A stretch of DNA of 15,691 nucleotides, from the NCBI GenBank assembly GCA_937895515.1, contig CALAYS010000109.1:1-15691 (forward strand). The letters run 5' to 3'. The stretch is from an uncultured bacterium. GTDB taxonomy: Bacteria; Patescibacteriota; Minisyncoccia; Phycocordibacterales; UBA9973. The notes below the pieces were generated by a model that made no database searches, was not told the origin of the DNA, and saw only the letters and a list, made by a program, of their open reading frames with translations. The translations under genes were made by a program, and so were the position numbers. This document shows, in pieces, positions 7,172-12,571 of the stretch (within the stretch, counting starts at the first letter, position 1; every line of letters starts with the position of its first letter).

Positions 7172-7327
7172 TTAACTTTCCTGTATTTTATTCCTTAAAT
7201 TTTCTATTTCCTTTTCTTTAATTTTATTACTAAAAGAAGAGAGTATTGATTTTCTCTTTAAGCCAAGTTCTTGGAACTTTTGCATAAATTCCTGCTTACA
7301 TTTATCTAAGATATCTGTATTTTTCAT
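7172..7327 (-). CDS. Small 51-residue protein, translationally coupled to the 343-residue gene
   Basis: A short frame from the ATG at 7327 to the TAA at 7172. The protein is charged and helical, beginning MKNTDILDKCKQEFMQKF and ending ENLRNKIQES, with one Cys and no membrane segment. A strong extended -10 (TGGTAGAAT) sits 6 bases before its ATG, exactly as for the larger genes. The stop codon is one base from the ATG of the next gene, whose ribosome site lies inside this frame. These two facts support it as a real gene and not spacer DNA. It could be a regulator, a partner of the 343-residue protein, or a leader peptide that tunes its translation. Confidence 0.7.
   Translation of the reverse strand: MKNTDILDKCKQEFMQKFQELGLKRKSILSSFSNKIKEKEIENLRNKIQES
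7176..7182 (-). promoter_or_regulatory. Shine-Dalgarno of the 343-residue gene
   Basis: AGGAAAG, 5 bases before the ATG, embedded in the last codons of the 51-residue gene. It is the only strong purine-rich ribosome site I found at a gene start in this window. Confidence 0.7.
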
Positions 7328-7333
7328 AAGCAA

Positions 7334-7342
7334 ATTCTACCA
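7334..7342 (-). promoter_or_regulatory. Extended -10 promoter of the 51/343-residue operon
   Basis: TGGTAGAAT, with the -10 at 7334-7339 and TGG at 7340-7342, 6 bases from the ATG, predicts a leaderless mRNA. The -35 position (TAACGA) is poor. The stretch TTTGTGGTAGAAT is nearly identical to the one in front of the R-M operon. Confidence 0.72.
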
Positions 7343-7359
7343 CAAAAATACAAAGTTCG

Positions 7360-7839
7360 TTAATCAAGTTCTTTTAAAAGGTCGTTTATGTCGAGGGGCT
7401 CGGTGACCATTTCTACCATGCCGTCGCTTTCTACCTTCCAATCCTTTTTGGGTCTATCGGCGTAGATTTCGACACCGTTATTGTCGGGGTCGCGCAGGTA
7501 TATGGCTTCGGAAACGCCATGGTCGGCGGTGCCGTCTATGGGGTAATTGTTGTCTATCAAATGCTTTAAAACCTTGGCTAATTCTAATCGTGATGGGTAT
7601 AGGAATGCCACATGGTACATGCCTGTGTGGCCCATTGGTGGTGGAGTTGCCCCGCGCCCCGTCCAAGTATTTAAACCTATATGGTGATGGTATCCACCAG
7701 CTGATAGGAATACTGCCGAATCGCCATATCGTGCCGAGACTTCAAACCCCAGCATGTCGCAGTAAAATGCCATTGCCCTATCAAGGTCTGCAACTGTTAG
7801 ATGTATATGCCCAACTTGTGTCTCTGGATGTGCTTTCAT
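7360..7839 (-). CDS. VOC-family (glyoxalase/extradiol dioxygenase fold) protein
   Basis: A 159-residue protein built of two beta-alpha-beta-beta-beta modules. The first begins VGHIHLTVADLDRAMAFYCDMLGF (from residue 9). The second contains GMYHVAFLYPS (73-83) and ends in LRDPDNNGVEIYAD (115-128). Likely metal ligands are His11 (or His13), His76 and Glu124. The sequence looks most like the CatE/catechol 2,3-dioxygenase branch of the superfamily, but this single-copy 159-residue form is only half a typical dioxygenase. The reaction is unknown and detoxification is a guess. It starts 4 bases after the EVE gene stop and is the last gene of the PspC-EVE-VOC operon. Its G+C is high for this window (about 58% in one 60-base stretch counted). 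Confidence 0.88.
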   Translation of the reverse strand: MKAHPETQVGHIHLTVADLDRAMAFYCDMLGFEVSARYGDSAVFLSAGGYHHHIGLNTWTGRGATPPPMGHTGMYHVAFLYPSRLELAKVLKHLIDNNYPIDGTADHGVSEAIYLRDPDNNGVEIYADRPKKDWKVESDGMVEMVTEPLDINDLLKELD

Positions 7840-7843
7840 AAAT

Positions 7844-8332
7844 TTATTTCAAATTATTTATTAAGTATTCTCCGTGTTTTATAGATACTGGTTGTATAGA
7901 TAGTCGTGATCCAGTTTGTGCCAGCATTATGCCAGCTAGGTTTGGGTCAAATTTTATTTCAGCCAGTGTCATTGGTTGTTTCAACTTCTTCGCATATTTA
8001 ATATCAACGCAGTACCAAATTGGCTTCTCCTTTGTTGCCTTTGGATCATAGTGGTCATTCTTTTTATCAAATTGAGTTTCGTCGGGGTGGGCAGGTTTGC
8101 AAACGGTAGCCAGCCCATATATACCAGCCGGAGAGTCTTTGATACCACCCGAGTGATAGAAAAATACAACATCACCCACCGACATGTCCCGCATCATAAA
8201 ATTGCGCGCTTGGTAATTACGCACACCACCCCAGGATGTTGTTTTGTCTTTCTTTAAATCATCAATGCTGTAGCAATCAGCCTCGCTTTTCATTAGCCAA
8301 TATTTTTTAGATTTTTTAATTAACTTCTGCAT
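7844..8332 (-). CDS. EVE-domain protein
   Basis: A 162-residue single-domain EVE protein. The family hallmarks are KYWLMKSEADCYSIDDL (10-26), WGGVRNYQARNFMMRDM (34-50), VGDVVFFYHS (52-61), PDETQFDKKNDHYDPK (83-98) and the GSRLSIQPV tail (141-149). EVE domains share the PUA/YTH-like fold and can bind modified bases in nucleic acids. In bacteria they appear in modification-dependent restriction and possibly RNA regulation. The ATG chosen at 8332 keeps the conserved KYWLMKSE core; the alternative at residue 14 would cut into it. It overlaps the end of the pspC-like gene by 17 bases, so translation is probably coupled. It is not adjacent to the R-M operon, which lies 3 kb away, so a link is speculative. 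Confidence 0.93.
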   Translation of the reverse strand: MQKLIKKSKKYWLMKSEADCYSIDDLKKDKTTSWGGVRNYQARNFMMRDMSVGDVVFFYHSGGIKDSPAGIYGLATVCKPAHPDETQFDKKNDHYDPKATKEKPIWYCVDIKYAKKLKQPMTLAEIKFDPNLAGIMLAQTGSRLSIQPVSIKHGEYLINNLK

Positions 8333-8534
8333 TTTTAAATGTTGAATTTGGTCTTTTCGGTATAATGTATCGGCAAATTATGTATGCCAAAGAACATGGA
8401 ATAATACCAGTAATTATGGTTAGTAAAACAAATCCAGCACGTAGTAATACTGGGTCGGTATTGTAATATTCCCCCAAGCCACCTAAAATACCTGCAAATA
8501 TTTTATTATCATTACTTCTATATAAATTTTTCAT
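8316..8534 (-). CDS. PspC-domain membrane protein
   Basis: A 72-residue protein with the PspC signature: LYRSNDNKIFAGILGGLGEY (4-23), then NTDPVLLRAGFVLLTIITG (25-43) and a second hydrophobic stretch to YIICRYIIPKRP (51-62). Stand-alone PspC domains are small inner-membrane proteins, related to the phage-shock sensor PspC, that act in envelope stress or regulate partners. There is no PspA or PspB here. It is the first gene of the operon with the EVE and VOC genes and has an extended -10 promoter 6 bases from its ATG. The family assignment is firm; the role in this organism is not known. Confidence 0.92.
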   Translation of the reverse strand: MKNLYRSNDNKIFAGILGGLGEYYNTDPVLLRAGFVLLTIITGIIPCSLAYIICRYIIPKRPNSTFKNAEVN

Positions 8535-8540
8535 ATACTT

Positions 8541-8549
8541 ATTTTACCA
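8541..8549 (-). promoter_or_regulatory. Extended -10 promoter of the PspC-EVE-VOC operon
   Basis: TGGTAAAAT (-10 at 8541-8546, TGG at 8547-8549), 6 bases from the ATG. The -35 position (TAATAA) is weak. It is divergent from the plus-strand promoter starting at 8580. Confidence 0.7.
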
Positions 8550-8579
8550 CATATAGCTATTTATTATTAATTTAACTAT

Positions 8580-8608
8580 TTGACATATGTATATTATATT
8601 GTTATTAT
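8580..8608 (+). promoter_or_regulatory. Promoter of the only plus-strand gene
   Basis: A perfect TTGACA (8580-8585), a 17-bp spacer and TATTAT (8603-8608, 5 of 6). The TTG of the -35 is an in-frame start codon of a longer possible frame, but a start there would lie upstream of its own transcript. That argues for the ATG at 8628 instead. The expected leader is about 12 bases with no Shine-Dalgarno. Confidence 0.75.
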
Positions 8609-8627
8609 TTTTTTAAATGACGATCAT

Positions 8628-8813
8628 ATGAACTACAAAAAAAGTGCGGTAGAAACGCACAATTCTAGAAAAGAAAAAAGAGAAAGATGGGCATTATTTG
8701 GTATGATTCTAGTATCTATACTGCTAGGATATATTTTCGTAAAATCTGCAGAAAGAGCAGAAAAAGTAAATCCCAAAAAAACAGAAAAAACAAATTATGA
8801 TCCAGATGAATAA
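8628..8813 (+). CDS. Small single-helix membrane protein (61 aa)
   Basis: A 61-residue protein with a basic N-terminus (SRKEKRER, 13-20), one membrane segment at about 21-38 (WALFGMILVSILLGYIFV) and a charged, Lys- and Asp-rich tail. By the positive-inside rule the N-terminus should be cytoplasmic. The start at 8628 is preferred over the upstream TTG at 8580 because the promoter -35 and -10 occupy that upstream part. It has its own strong promoter and a terminator that overlaps its stop codon, so it is an independent unit. I recognise no family. Confidence 0.7.
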   Translation: MNYKKSAVETHNSRKEKRERWALFGMILVSILLGYIFVKSAERAEKVNPKKTEKTNYDPDE

Positions 8814-8833
8814 TACTAATCTGGATTTTTTTA
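8800..8833 (+). terminator. Intrinsic terminator between convergent genes
   Basis: The arms ATCCAGAT and ATCTGGAT (8800-8807 and 8819-8826) form an 8-bp stem with an 11-base loop, followed by a run of T residues. The stop codon of the 61-residue gene is in the loop. On the minus strand the hairpin follows the murQ stop and is trailed by a T-rich stretch some bases on, so it may serve both genes. Confidence 0.8.
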
Positions 8834-9661
8834 TTGCCTAAAAGCTTTCAAGGATTTATTAATATCGTTATCATTGTTTTTTAAAAGCTTTATAGCATCG
8901 GCGTAAGATAATTTTGTTTTTTCTATAACAGTGCGGATACCGCGTTCGGTTAGTTTACTATTACTTAATTTCATATGAGTCATTTTGTTGCCTTCTACAC
9001 GGCCAATTTTTATCATAGCAGTAGTTGTTATCATGTTTAAAATTAATTTTTGAGCAGTTCCGGATTTCATCCGTGTACTACCAGTTACAAATTCGGGACC
9101 AACTATTGTTTCTACTGGATAATTTGAATATTTTGCAACAATACTATTTTTACTACATACAATACACCCAGTAGATATACCGCGCTGTTGGCATTTTTGC
9201 AGTGCACCTAATACATACGGTGTCCGCCCACTGGCGGTAATACCAATTACAATGTCTTTTTTATTTATTTTATATTTTGTTAAATCTTTAAATCCAGCAG
9301 TTAAGCTATCCTCGGCTTGTTCTACAGATGTACGAATAGCGCCATCCCCGCCGGCTATAAGCCCAATAACCATACCGTGCGGTACACCATATGTGGGTGG
9401 GCATTCACTGGCATCAACTATACCCAACCGTCCACTGGTACCGGATCCAACATAAAATATCCGGCCATTGTTTTGTAAAACTTGCACACATTTTTCGGCA
9501 AGGTTTTTAATTTGTTTTAAAGATTTTTTAACTGATGTGGCTACTGTTTGGTCTTCTTTGTTTATATTAGTTAAAATTTCCAAAACACTCATTTTTTCAA
9601 TGTTGTTATATTTGGAATCTTTTTCCGTAGTTATTTTTGTTAAATCAATTTTTGATTTCAT
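8831..9661 (-). CDS. murQ: N-acetylmuramic acid 6-phosphate etherase
   Basis: A 276-residue SIS-domain enzyme that cleaves the D-lactyl ether of MurNAc-6-phosphate, giving GlcNAc-6-phosphate and lactate in peptidoglycan recycling. Diagnostic stretches are YVGSGTSGRLGIVDASECPP (70-89, catalytic Glu86 in DASECPPTYG), GLIAGGDGAIR and VEQAEDS (Glu114 region), ITASGRTPYV and GPEFVTGSTRMKSGTAQKL. These match the Escherichia coli protein closely. It is about 20 residues shorter than E. coli MurQ at the C-terminus but all active-site elements are present. It is a single-gene unit with its own extended -10 promoter. No MurNAc transporter, AnmK or MurNAc kinase gene is in the window, so the source of the substrate cannot be told. 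It is convergent with the small plus-strand gene. Confidence 0.96.
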   Translation of the reverse strand: MKSKIDLTKITTEKDSKYNNIEKMSVLEILTNINKEDQTVATSVKKSLKQIKNLAEKCVQVLQNNGRIFYVGSGTSGRLGIVDASECPPTYGVPHGMVIGLIAGGDGAIRTSVEQAEDSLTAGFKDLTKYKINKKDIVIGITASGRTPYVLGALQKCQQRGISTGCIVCSKNSIVAKYSNYPVETIVGPEFVTGSTRMKSGTAQKLILNMITTTAMIKIGRVEGNKMTHMKLSNSKLTERGIRTVIEKTKLSYADAIKLLKNNDNDINKSLKAFRQ

Positions 9662-9668
9662 ATTATGG

Positions 9669-9677
9669 ATTATATCA
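9669..9677 (-). promoter_or_regulatory. Extended -10 promoter of murQ
   Basis: TGATATAAT, with a perfect TATAAT at 9669-9674 and TGA at 9675-9677, 7 bases from the ATG. The -35 position falls inside the stem of the terminator hairpin upstream and is poor. Confidence 0.7.
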
Positions 9678-9680
9678 TAA

Positions 9681-9713
9681 TAAAAGCCCTGTATTACTTG
9701 CAGTAATACAGGG
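9681..9713 (-). terminator. Terminator of the 144-residue gene
   Basis: A perfect 11-bp inverted repeat, CCCTGTATTAC and GTAATACAGGG (9687-9697 and 9703-9713), with a 5-base loop, lies 22 bases past the stop. On the minus strand it is followed by CTTTTATTAT, a modest U-tract. The hairpin runs straight into the murQ promoter. Confidence 0.78.
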
Positions 9714-9734
9714 GTATGCGGTATTAGGTTGGTT

Positions 9735-10169
9735 TTAATTTAACTGAGGATCAACCCATATTTCAGCATCAAACCTAAAGCTATACGTAGCTAAAATTCC
9801 AGGAAGAACTGTTATGCAGATTTTTTTACCTGTTTTTTCTATCATTCCAAACAAATACCAGGTTTGGCCTTTTAATTTATCAATTAATAAAGCCAATGAT
9901 CGGGTTGATGCTAAGATTTTTTGACCATCATCATTTTTCTTTAAAAGATCCACTTCCTTAGAAGAAACGAATTCAAAACTTTCTTTAATTGGGGAACGGA
10001 TCTCGTTTATGATAAGATCTAAAGATCCTTTCTTATCATTAGGTAAACAAAGCCATACTTTTACTTTAAACTCTTTAATTAATTTTGAAGCAAGGAGTTC
10101 AAATTGTTTTTGATCAAAAGAATCAACATCTAAAAATCCAGTGTTTTTCGGTTTTAAATTTTCGGTCAT
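9735..10169 (-). CDS. Hypothetical cytoplasmic protein (144 aa)
   Basis: A 144-residue soluble-looking protein with no signal peptide and no membrane segment. Its middle has alternating strand- and helix-like stretches: KVKVWLCLPN (35-44), SLDLIINEI (49-57), SLALLIDKL and QTWYLFGMI (91-110). The end, ATYSFRFDAEIWVDPQLN, is beta-rich. I recognise no family or catalytic motif. It is a single-gene unit between an upstream extended -10 and a downstream hairpin terminator, so it is very probably a real gene. There is no Shine-Dalgarno. Confidence 0.72.
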   Translation of the reverse strand: MTENLKPKNTGFLDVDSFDQKQFELLASKLIKEFKVKVWLCLPNDKKGSLDLIINEIRSPIKESFEFVSSKEVDLLKKNDDGQKILASTRSLALLIDKLKGQTWYLFGMIEKTGKKICITVLPGILATYSFRFDAEIWVDPQLN

Positions 10170-10188
10170 AAGTTTTTAATTTTTTAAA

Positions 10189-10197
10189 ACTATACCA
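10189..10197 (-). promoter_or_regulatory. Extended -10 promoter of the 144-residue gene
   Basis: TGGTATAGT (-10 at 10189-10194, TGG at 10195-10197). Unlike most promoters here it lies 19 bases from the ATG, giving a leader of about 12 bases, purely A/T-rich and without a ribosome site. Confidence 0.6.
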
Positions 10198-10222
10198 TAT
10201 TATTAAATAATAGCAAATATGT

Positions 10223-10477
10223 TTATTTTATGGCGCCTTCGGCGCGGAGCTTTTTGATTTTTTCATCGCGCCCACGGTTATATTCGCCAGCTACACCGTC
10301 AGACCGAATTACACGATGGCAAGGGATTTTTTCATTATAATTCGCCTTCATTATACTGCCAACAGCGCGGGCAGCCCTTGGGCTGCCCGCCTTTTCCGCA
10401 ACTTGTTTATAAGTCATTACTTTCCCCGCTGGAATCTTGCCTACAATATCCAAAACCTTTTCCTTAAAAGTTTTCAT
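10223..10477 (-). CDS. MGMT-domain protein (single-domain O6-alkylguanine-DNA alkyltransferase-like)
   Basis: An 84-residue protein consisting only of the DNA-binding, active-site half of O6-methylguanine-DNA methyltransferase. It shows IPAGKVMTYKQVAEKAG (15-31), SPRAARAVG (32-40) with the Arg-finger helix, the acceptor motif IPCHRV with Cys53 (51-56), and GEYNRGRDEKIKKLRAEGA (64-82). The N-terminal domain of full-length Ada or Ogt is absent. Alkyltransferase-like proteins (ATLs) usually have Trp in place of this Cys, but here Cys is kept. It may therefore be a true suicide methyl acceptor or a lesion-binding protein. It starts one base after the stop of the eight-cysteine protein gene and is co-transcribed with it. 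An 11-bp GC-rich inverted repeat lies inside the coding region. Confidence 0.93.
   Translation of the reverse strand: MKTFKEKVLDIVGKIPAGKVMTYKQVAEKAGSPRAARAVGSIMKANYNEKIPCHRVIRSDGVAGEYNRGRDEKIKKLRAEGAIK
10367..10390. repeat. Perfect GC-rich inverted repeat inside the MGMT-domain gene
   Basis: The arms GCGGGCAGCCC and GGGCTGCCCGC (10367-10377 and 10380-10390) with a 2-base gap form a perfect 11-bp palindrome. It codes for part of the conserved AGSPRAARA region, so it is not an insertion. Such a stable hairpin inside an AT-rich genome is unusual. Confidence 0.75.
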
Positions 10478-10478
10478 T

Positions 10479-11576
10479 CTATTTTTTCAAATACTTACAA
10501 AAATTTGTTTCATTAAAGCTGTAGCCCTCTTCAATTTTAGATCGATCAATACTAAAATACTGTGGCTGGATATACGCGCCAAAATCACCATATGAAGCTA
10601 TCCCTGCATTGTCACTAACTCGCAGATACGAAATCCGTGGTGGCAATGATGGCGAATCCTGCTCGCGAACAATCTTTACTCTACCATCGCACATGTATGT
10701 AGTTGTGGTGTTAGATTGAGGTGCATTTTTCTTATTAGTACATTCTTTAACCTGCTTATTAAAAACATTTAATTCACTTGGATTTAATTCGAATTTCTTT
10801 TTGTCTATATAGCTTTTAAAAGTATCATTGAAACAATCTTTTTCAACACTCTCGCCATATTCAAAATCAGGAACCATACTATTTTCTTCTTTTTTCATCA
10901 ATTCTAAAGAAAGCAACTCTGATTTATCAGTTAGAATATTATATTTATAATAACCTACACCTAAACAGTTAAATTTTGTTCCATAATATTCATTACCAAA
11001 AACTTTTTCTTGATCAATGATTTGATAATATTCAATAGAGTTATCTTTAACGGGATCAACACCTAAAATATTACCATTGCAATAATTATCACCACTTGCT
11101 ATTTGTTTTATATTATAAGAACCATCTAATTCTTCAAGTTCTACGACTGAAGTATAGTAGTAATTTGCCATATGCATAGATTCTTCAGTCTCGGCAAAAA
11201 TTTTATTATCAACCACACCTAAAATCTTATATGAAATATTTGAAGCAAAATCATCCCCAGCTGAATCTTCGGGCTCTAAATCAGAATAACTATAGAAACC
11301 ATCCTTGTCTTTTGCTACTTTATATTTTTCAAATAACTTTTTGCATTCTTCGACAGAAATTTTGGAATTTTTTTCAAAAACCGTCTTAAAACAAAGTGGA
11401 TGAATTCTATCTTCAATTTTTTCTAGATTTTCCTTTTGACTTTCAACAGCAATTGGCTCAGTTACACTTTCTTTTTTCTTAAGAAACCCCAAATTGATCA
11501 AACCTTTTGAATAAGCAAAATACCCAAGCCCGCCAAGGATTAGGATTATTAGAATTATTACTAGAGACTTCTTCAT
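10479..11576 (-). CDS. Membrane-anchored extracytoplasmic protein with eight cysteines (365 aa)
   Basis: An N-terminal signal-anchor (KKSLVIILIILILGGLGYFAY, 2-22) with a two-Lys start is followed by a basic turn (LKKKE) and about 330 polar residues. The exported part holds exactly eight cysteines, in the contexts HPLCFK, VEECKK, DNYCNG, KFNCLG, EKDCFN, VKECTN, YMCDG and NFCKY, and none lie in the anchor. Four disulfide bonds are therefore possible. Many Asp, Tyr and Glu residues suggest a beta-rich exported domain. I recognise no family. It heads an operon with the MGMT-domain gene (1-base gap), which is an odd pairing of an envelope and a DNA-repair protein. It is driven by a good promoter and preceded by a long inverted repeat. 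Confidence 0.78.
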   Translation of the reverse strand: MKKSLVIILIILILGGLGYFAYSKGLINLGFLKKKESVTEPIAVESQKENLEKIEDRIHPLCFKTVFEKNSKISVEECKKLFEKYKVAKDKDGFYSYSDLEPEDSAGDDFASNISYKILGVVDNKIFAETEESMHMANYYYTSVVELEELDGSYNIKQIASGDNYCNGNILGVDPVKDNSIEYYQIIDQEKVFGNEYYGTKFNCLGVGYYKYNILTDKSELLSLELMKKEENSMVPDFEYGESVEKDCFNDTFKSYIDKKKFELNPSELNVFNKQVKECTNKKNAPQSNTTTTYMCDGRVKIVREQDSPSLPPRISYLRVSDNAGIASYGDFGAYIQPQYFSIDRSKIEEGYSFNETNFCKYLKK

Positions 11577-11582
11577 TTAAAT

Positions 11583-11611
11583 ATTATACCCTGTAGTGAA
11601 ATTTTAAACAA
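11583..11611 (-). promoter_or_regulatory. Promoter of the eight-cysteine protein / MGMT operon
   Basis: TTGTTT (11606-11611), a 17-bp spacer and a perfect TATAAT (11583-11588), 6 bases from the ATG; a leaderless mRNA is predicted. There is no TGN. The spacer contains one arm of an inverted repeat (ACTACAGGG). Confidence 0.75.
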
Positions 11612-11627
11612 AATTCTACTACAGGGT
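11588..11627. repeat. Long inverted repeat between rhodanese and the eight-cysteine gene
   Basis: The arms ACCCTGTAGT and ACTACAGGGT (11588-11597 and 11618-11627) are perfect over 10 bp. The inner bases AATTTT/AAAATT also pair, so a hairpin of about 16 bp plus one mismatch and one G:T closes on a 4-base loop. One arm fills the -35/-10 spacer of the downstream promoter. No U-tract follows on the minus strand, so it may be a weak terminator of the rhodanese operon, an operator, or both. Confidence 0.65.
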
Positions 11628-11637
11628 TATACCACTT

Positions 11638-11871
11638 TTAAATTACATCCGTATAGCTACCTCCATTAGTTACATTTGTAAACCCAGCATTTTGCATCAT
11701 ACCTTGAGCCATCATTGAACGGTTGCCTGATTCGCAATAGAGTATTATTTCAGAATCTTTCGGTAAATCAGGAAATACACCACTCATCATATCCATAATA
11801 TCGTGGTTAAGTGCTCCATCTTTATGTCCACTATCATATTCAGCTTTTGTCCGGACATCGATATAAATCAT
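11638..11871 (-). CDS. Small rhodanese-domain protein
   Basis: A 77-residue single rhodanese (sulfurtransferase) domain. MIYIDVRTKAEYDSGHKDGA at the start is the conserved DVRxxxEYxxGH strand-helix. The active-site loop CESGNRS has Cys46, which carries the persulfide, and Arg51. The end NAGFTNVTNGGSYTDV matches the family's LxxxGFxxVxxxxGG motif. It lacks a signal peptide, so it should be cytoplasmic, unlike PspE. It is shorter than typical rhodaneses but keeps all core elements. It starts 9 bases after the cyclophilin gene stop and is probably the second gene of that operon. A role in sulfur transfer is known for the family; the physiological acceptor is unknown. Confidence 0.93.
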   Translation of the reverse strand: MIYIDVRTKAEYDSGHKDGALNHDIMDMMSGVFPDLPKDSEIILYCESGNRSMMAQGMMQNAGFTNVTNGGSYTDVI

Positions 11872-11880
11872 ATTATGAAT

Positions 11881-12552
11881 TTATTTTAAAGTAATACTTT
11901 CAATAACTACTGGAGTTAAAGGTTTATCAGTAGGGTCAGTTGCAGTATTGTTAATTGCAGTTACTACGTCCATACCAGATGTAACATGCCCAAATACAGT
12001 GTGCTTAGTATCAAGGAAATTATTTGGTGCAACATTAATAAAGAATTGACTACCATTGGTATTAGGCCCAGCATTAGCCATAGCAATTGTGCCCACATCA
12101 TTGTGGTTTGTGGCTGTTATTTCATCATTAAATTTATAACCCGGTCCCCCTGTGCCCCACATAGATTTTTTAGTATCATCTTTTGAAAGCGGGTCGCCAC
12201 CTTGGTTCATAAACCCCTTGATAACACGGTGAAATTTTGTACCATTGTAAAATCCTTCACCGGCTAGCTTTTTAAAATTAGCGACTGTATTGGGTGCTGT
12301 ATCACTAAGCTGTAGTGTAATATCACCCATGTTTGTGTGCATTATTGCGTACATAATCTTTTTATTTTCTTCTTTATTATTTGTAATAGGATCTTTTTTT
12401 GTATCTTCACCAACACTATTTTGTGTTAAGTTTTCTAATACTTTATCTTGTGGTAAATTATCAACTACATTAATTTTCTTATTTCTATTGATAAAATAAA
12501 TTCCCGCCCCAATACATACCAAAACCAAAATTATAATTAAAAAATTTTTCAT
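11881..12552 (-). CDS. Membrane-anchored cyclophilin-type peptidyl-prolyl isomerase
   Basis: A 223-residue protein with an N-terminal membrane anchor (NFLIIILVLVCIGAGIYFI, 3-21), a polar Lys/Asn linker (22-66) and a cyclophilin domain (68-223). The catalytic features are FHRVI with Arg109, GFMNQGGDP with Phe114 and Gln117, AMANAGPNTNGSQFFI with Gln169 and Phe171, and LDTKHTVFG with His184. The position of human CypA Trp121 is Phe179, as in many bacterial forms, so weak cyclosporin binding is expected. It catalyses cis-trans isomerisation of prolyl bonds, here presumably outside the cytoplasmic membrane to help exported proteins fold. It is the first gene of an operon with rhodanese and has an extended -10 promoter 6 bases upstream. 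Confidence 0.95.
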   Translation of the reverse strand: MKNFLIIILVLVCIGAGIYFINRNKKINVVDNLPQDKVLENLTQNSVGEDTKKDPITNNKEENKKIMYAIMHTNMGDITLQLSDTAPNTVANFKKLAGEGFYNGTKFHRVIKGFMNQGGDPLSKDDTKKSMWGTGGPGYKFNDEITATNHNDVGTIAMANAGPNTNGSQFFINVAPNNFLDTKHTVFGHVTSGMDVVTAINNTATDPTDKPLTPVVIESITLK

Positions 12553-12558
12553 AGAATT

Positions 12559-12567
12559 ATTTTACCA
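12559..12567 (-). promoter_or_regulatory. Extended -10 promoter of the cyclophilin-rhodanese operon
   Basis: TGGTAAAAT (-10 at 12559-12564, TGG at 12565-12567), 6 bases from the ATG and directly after the stop of the 69-residue gene. The -35 position (TGGGAT) is poor. Confidence 0.7.
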
Positions 12568-12571
12568 TGAC

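Noticed and set aside
7590..7841. Plus-strand frame of 83 codons opposite the VOC gene
   Set aside because: It overlaps a clear VOC-family gene in antisense, and has no promoter or recognisable product.
7976..8257. Plus-strand 93-codon frame opposite the EVE gene
   Set aside because: The EVE protein on the minus strand explains the coding signal; this frame resembles no protein.
8580..8627. N-terminal extension of the plus-strand gene from a TTG codon
   Set aside because: The TTG is the start of a perfect TTGACA -35 box and the -10 lies inside the extension, so it would not be transcribed from this promoter.
10237..10249. Short GC hairpin (GCGCC/GGCGC) at the 3' end of the MGMT-domain gene as a terminator
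   Set aside because: It lies inside the coding sequence, has only a 5-bp stem and no U-tract follows on the minus strand.
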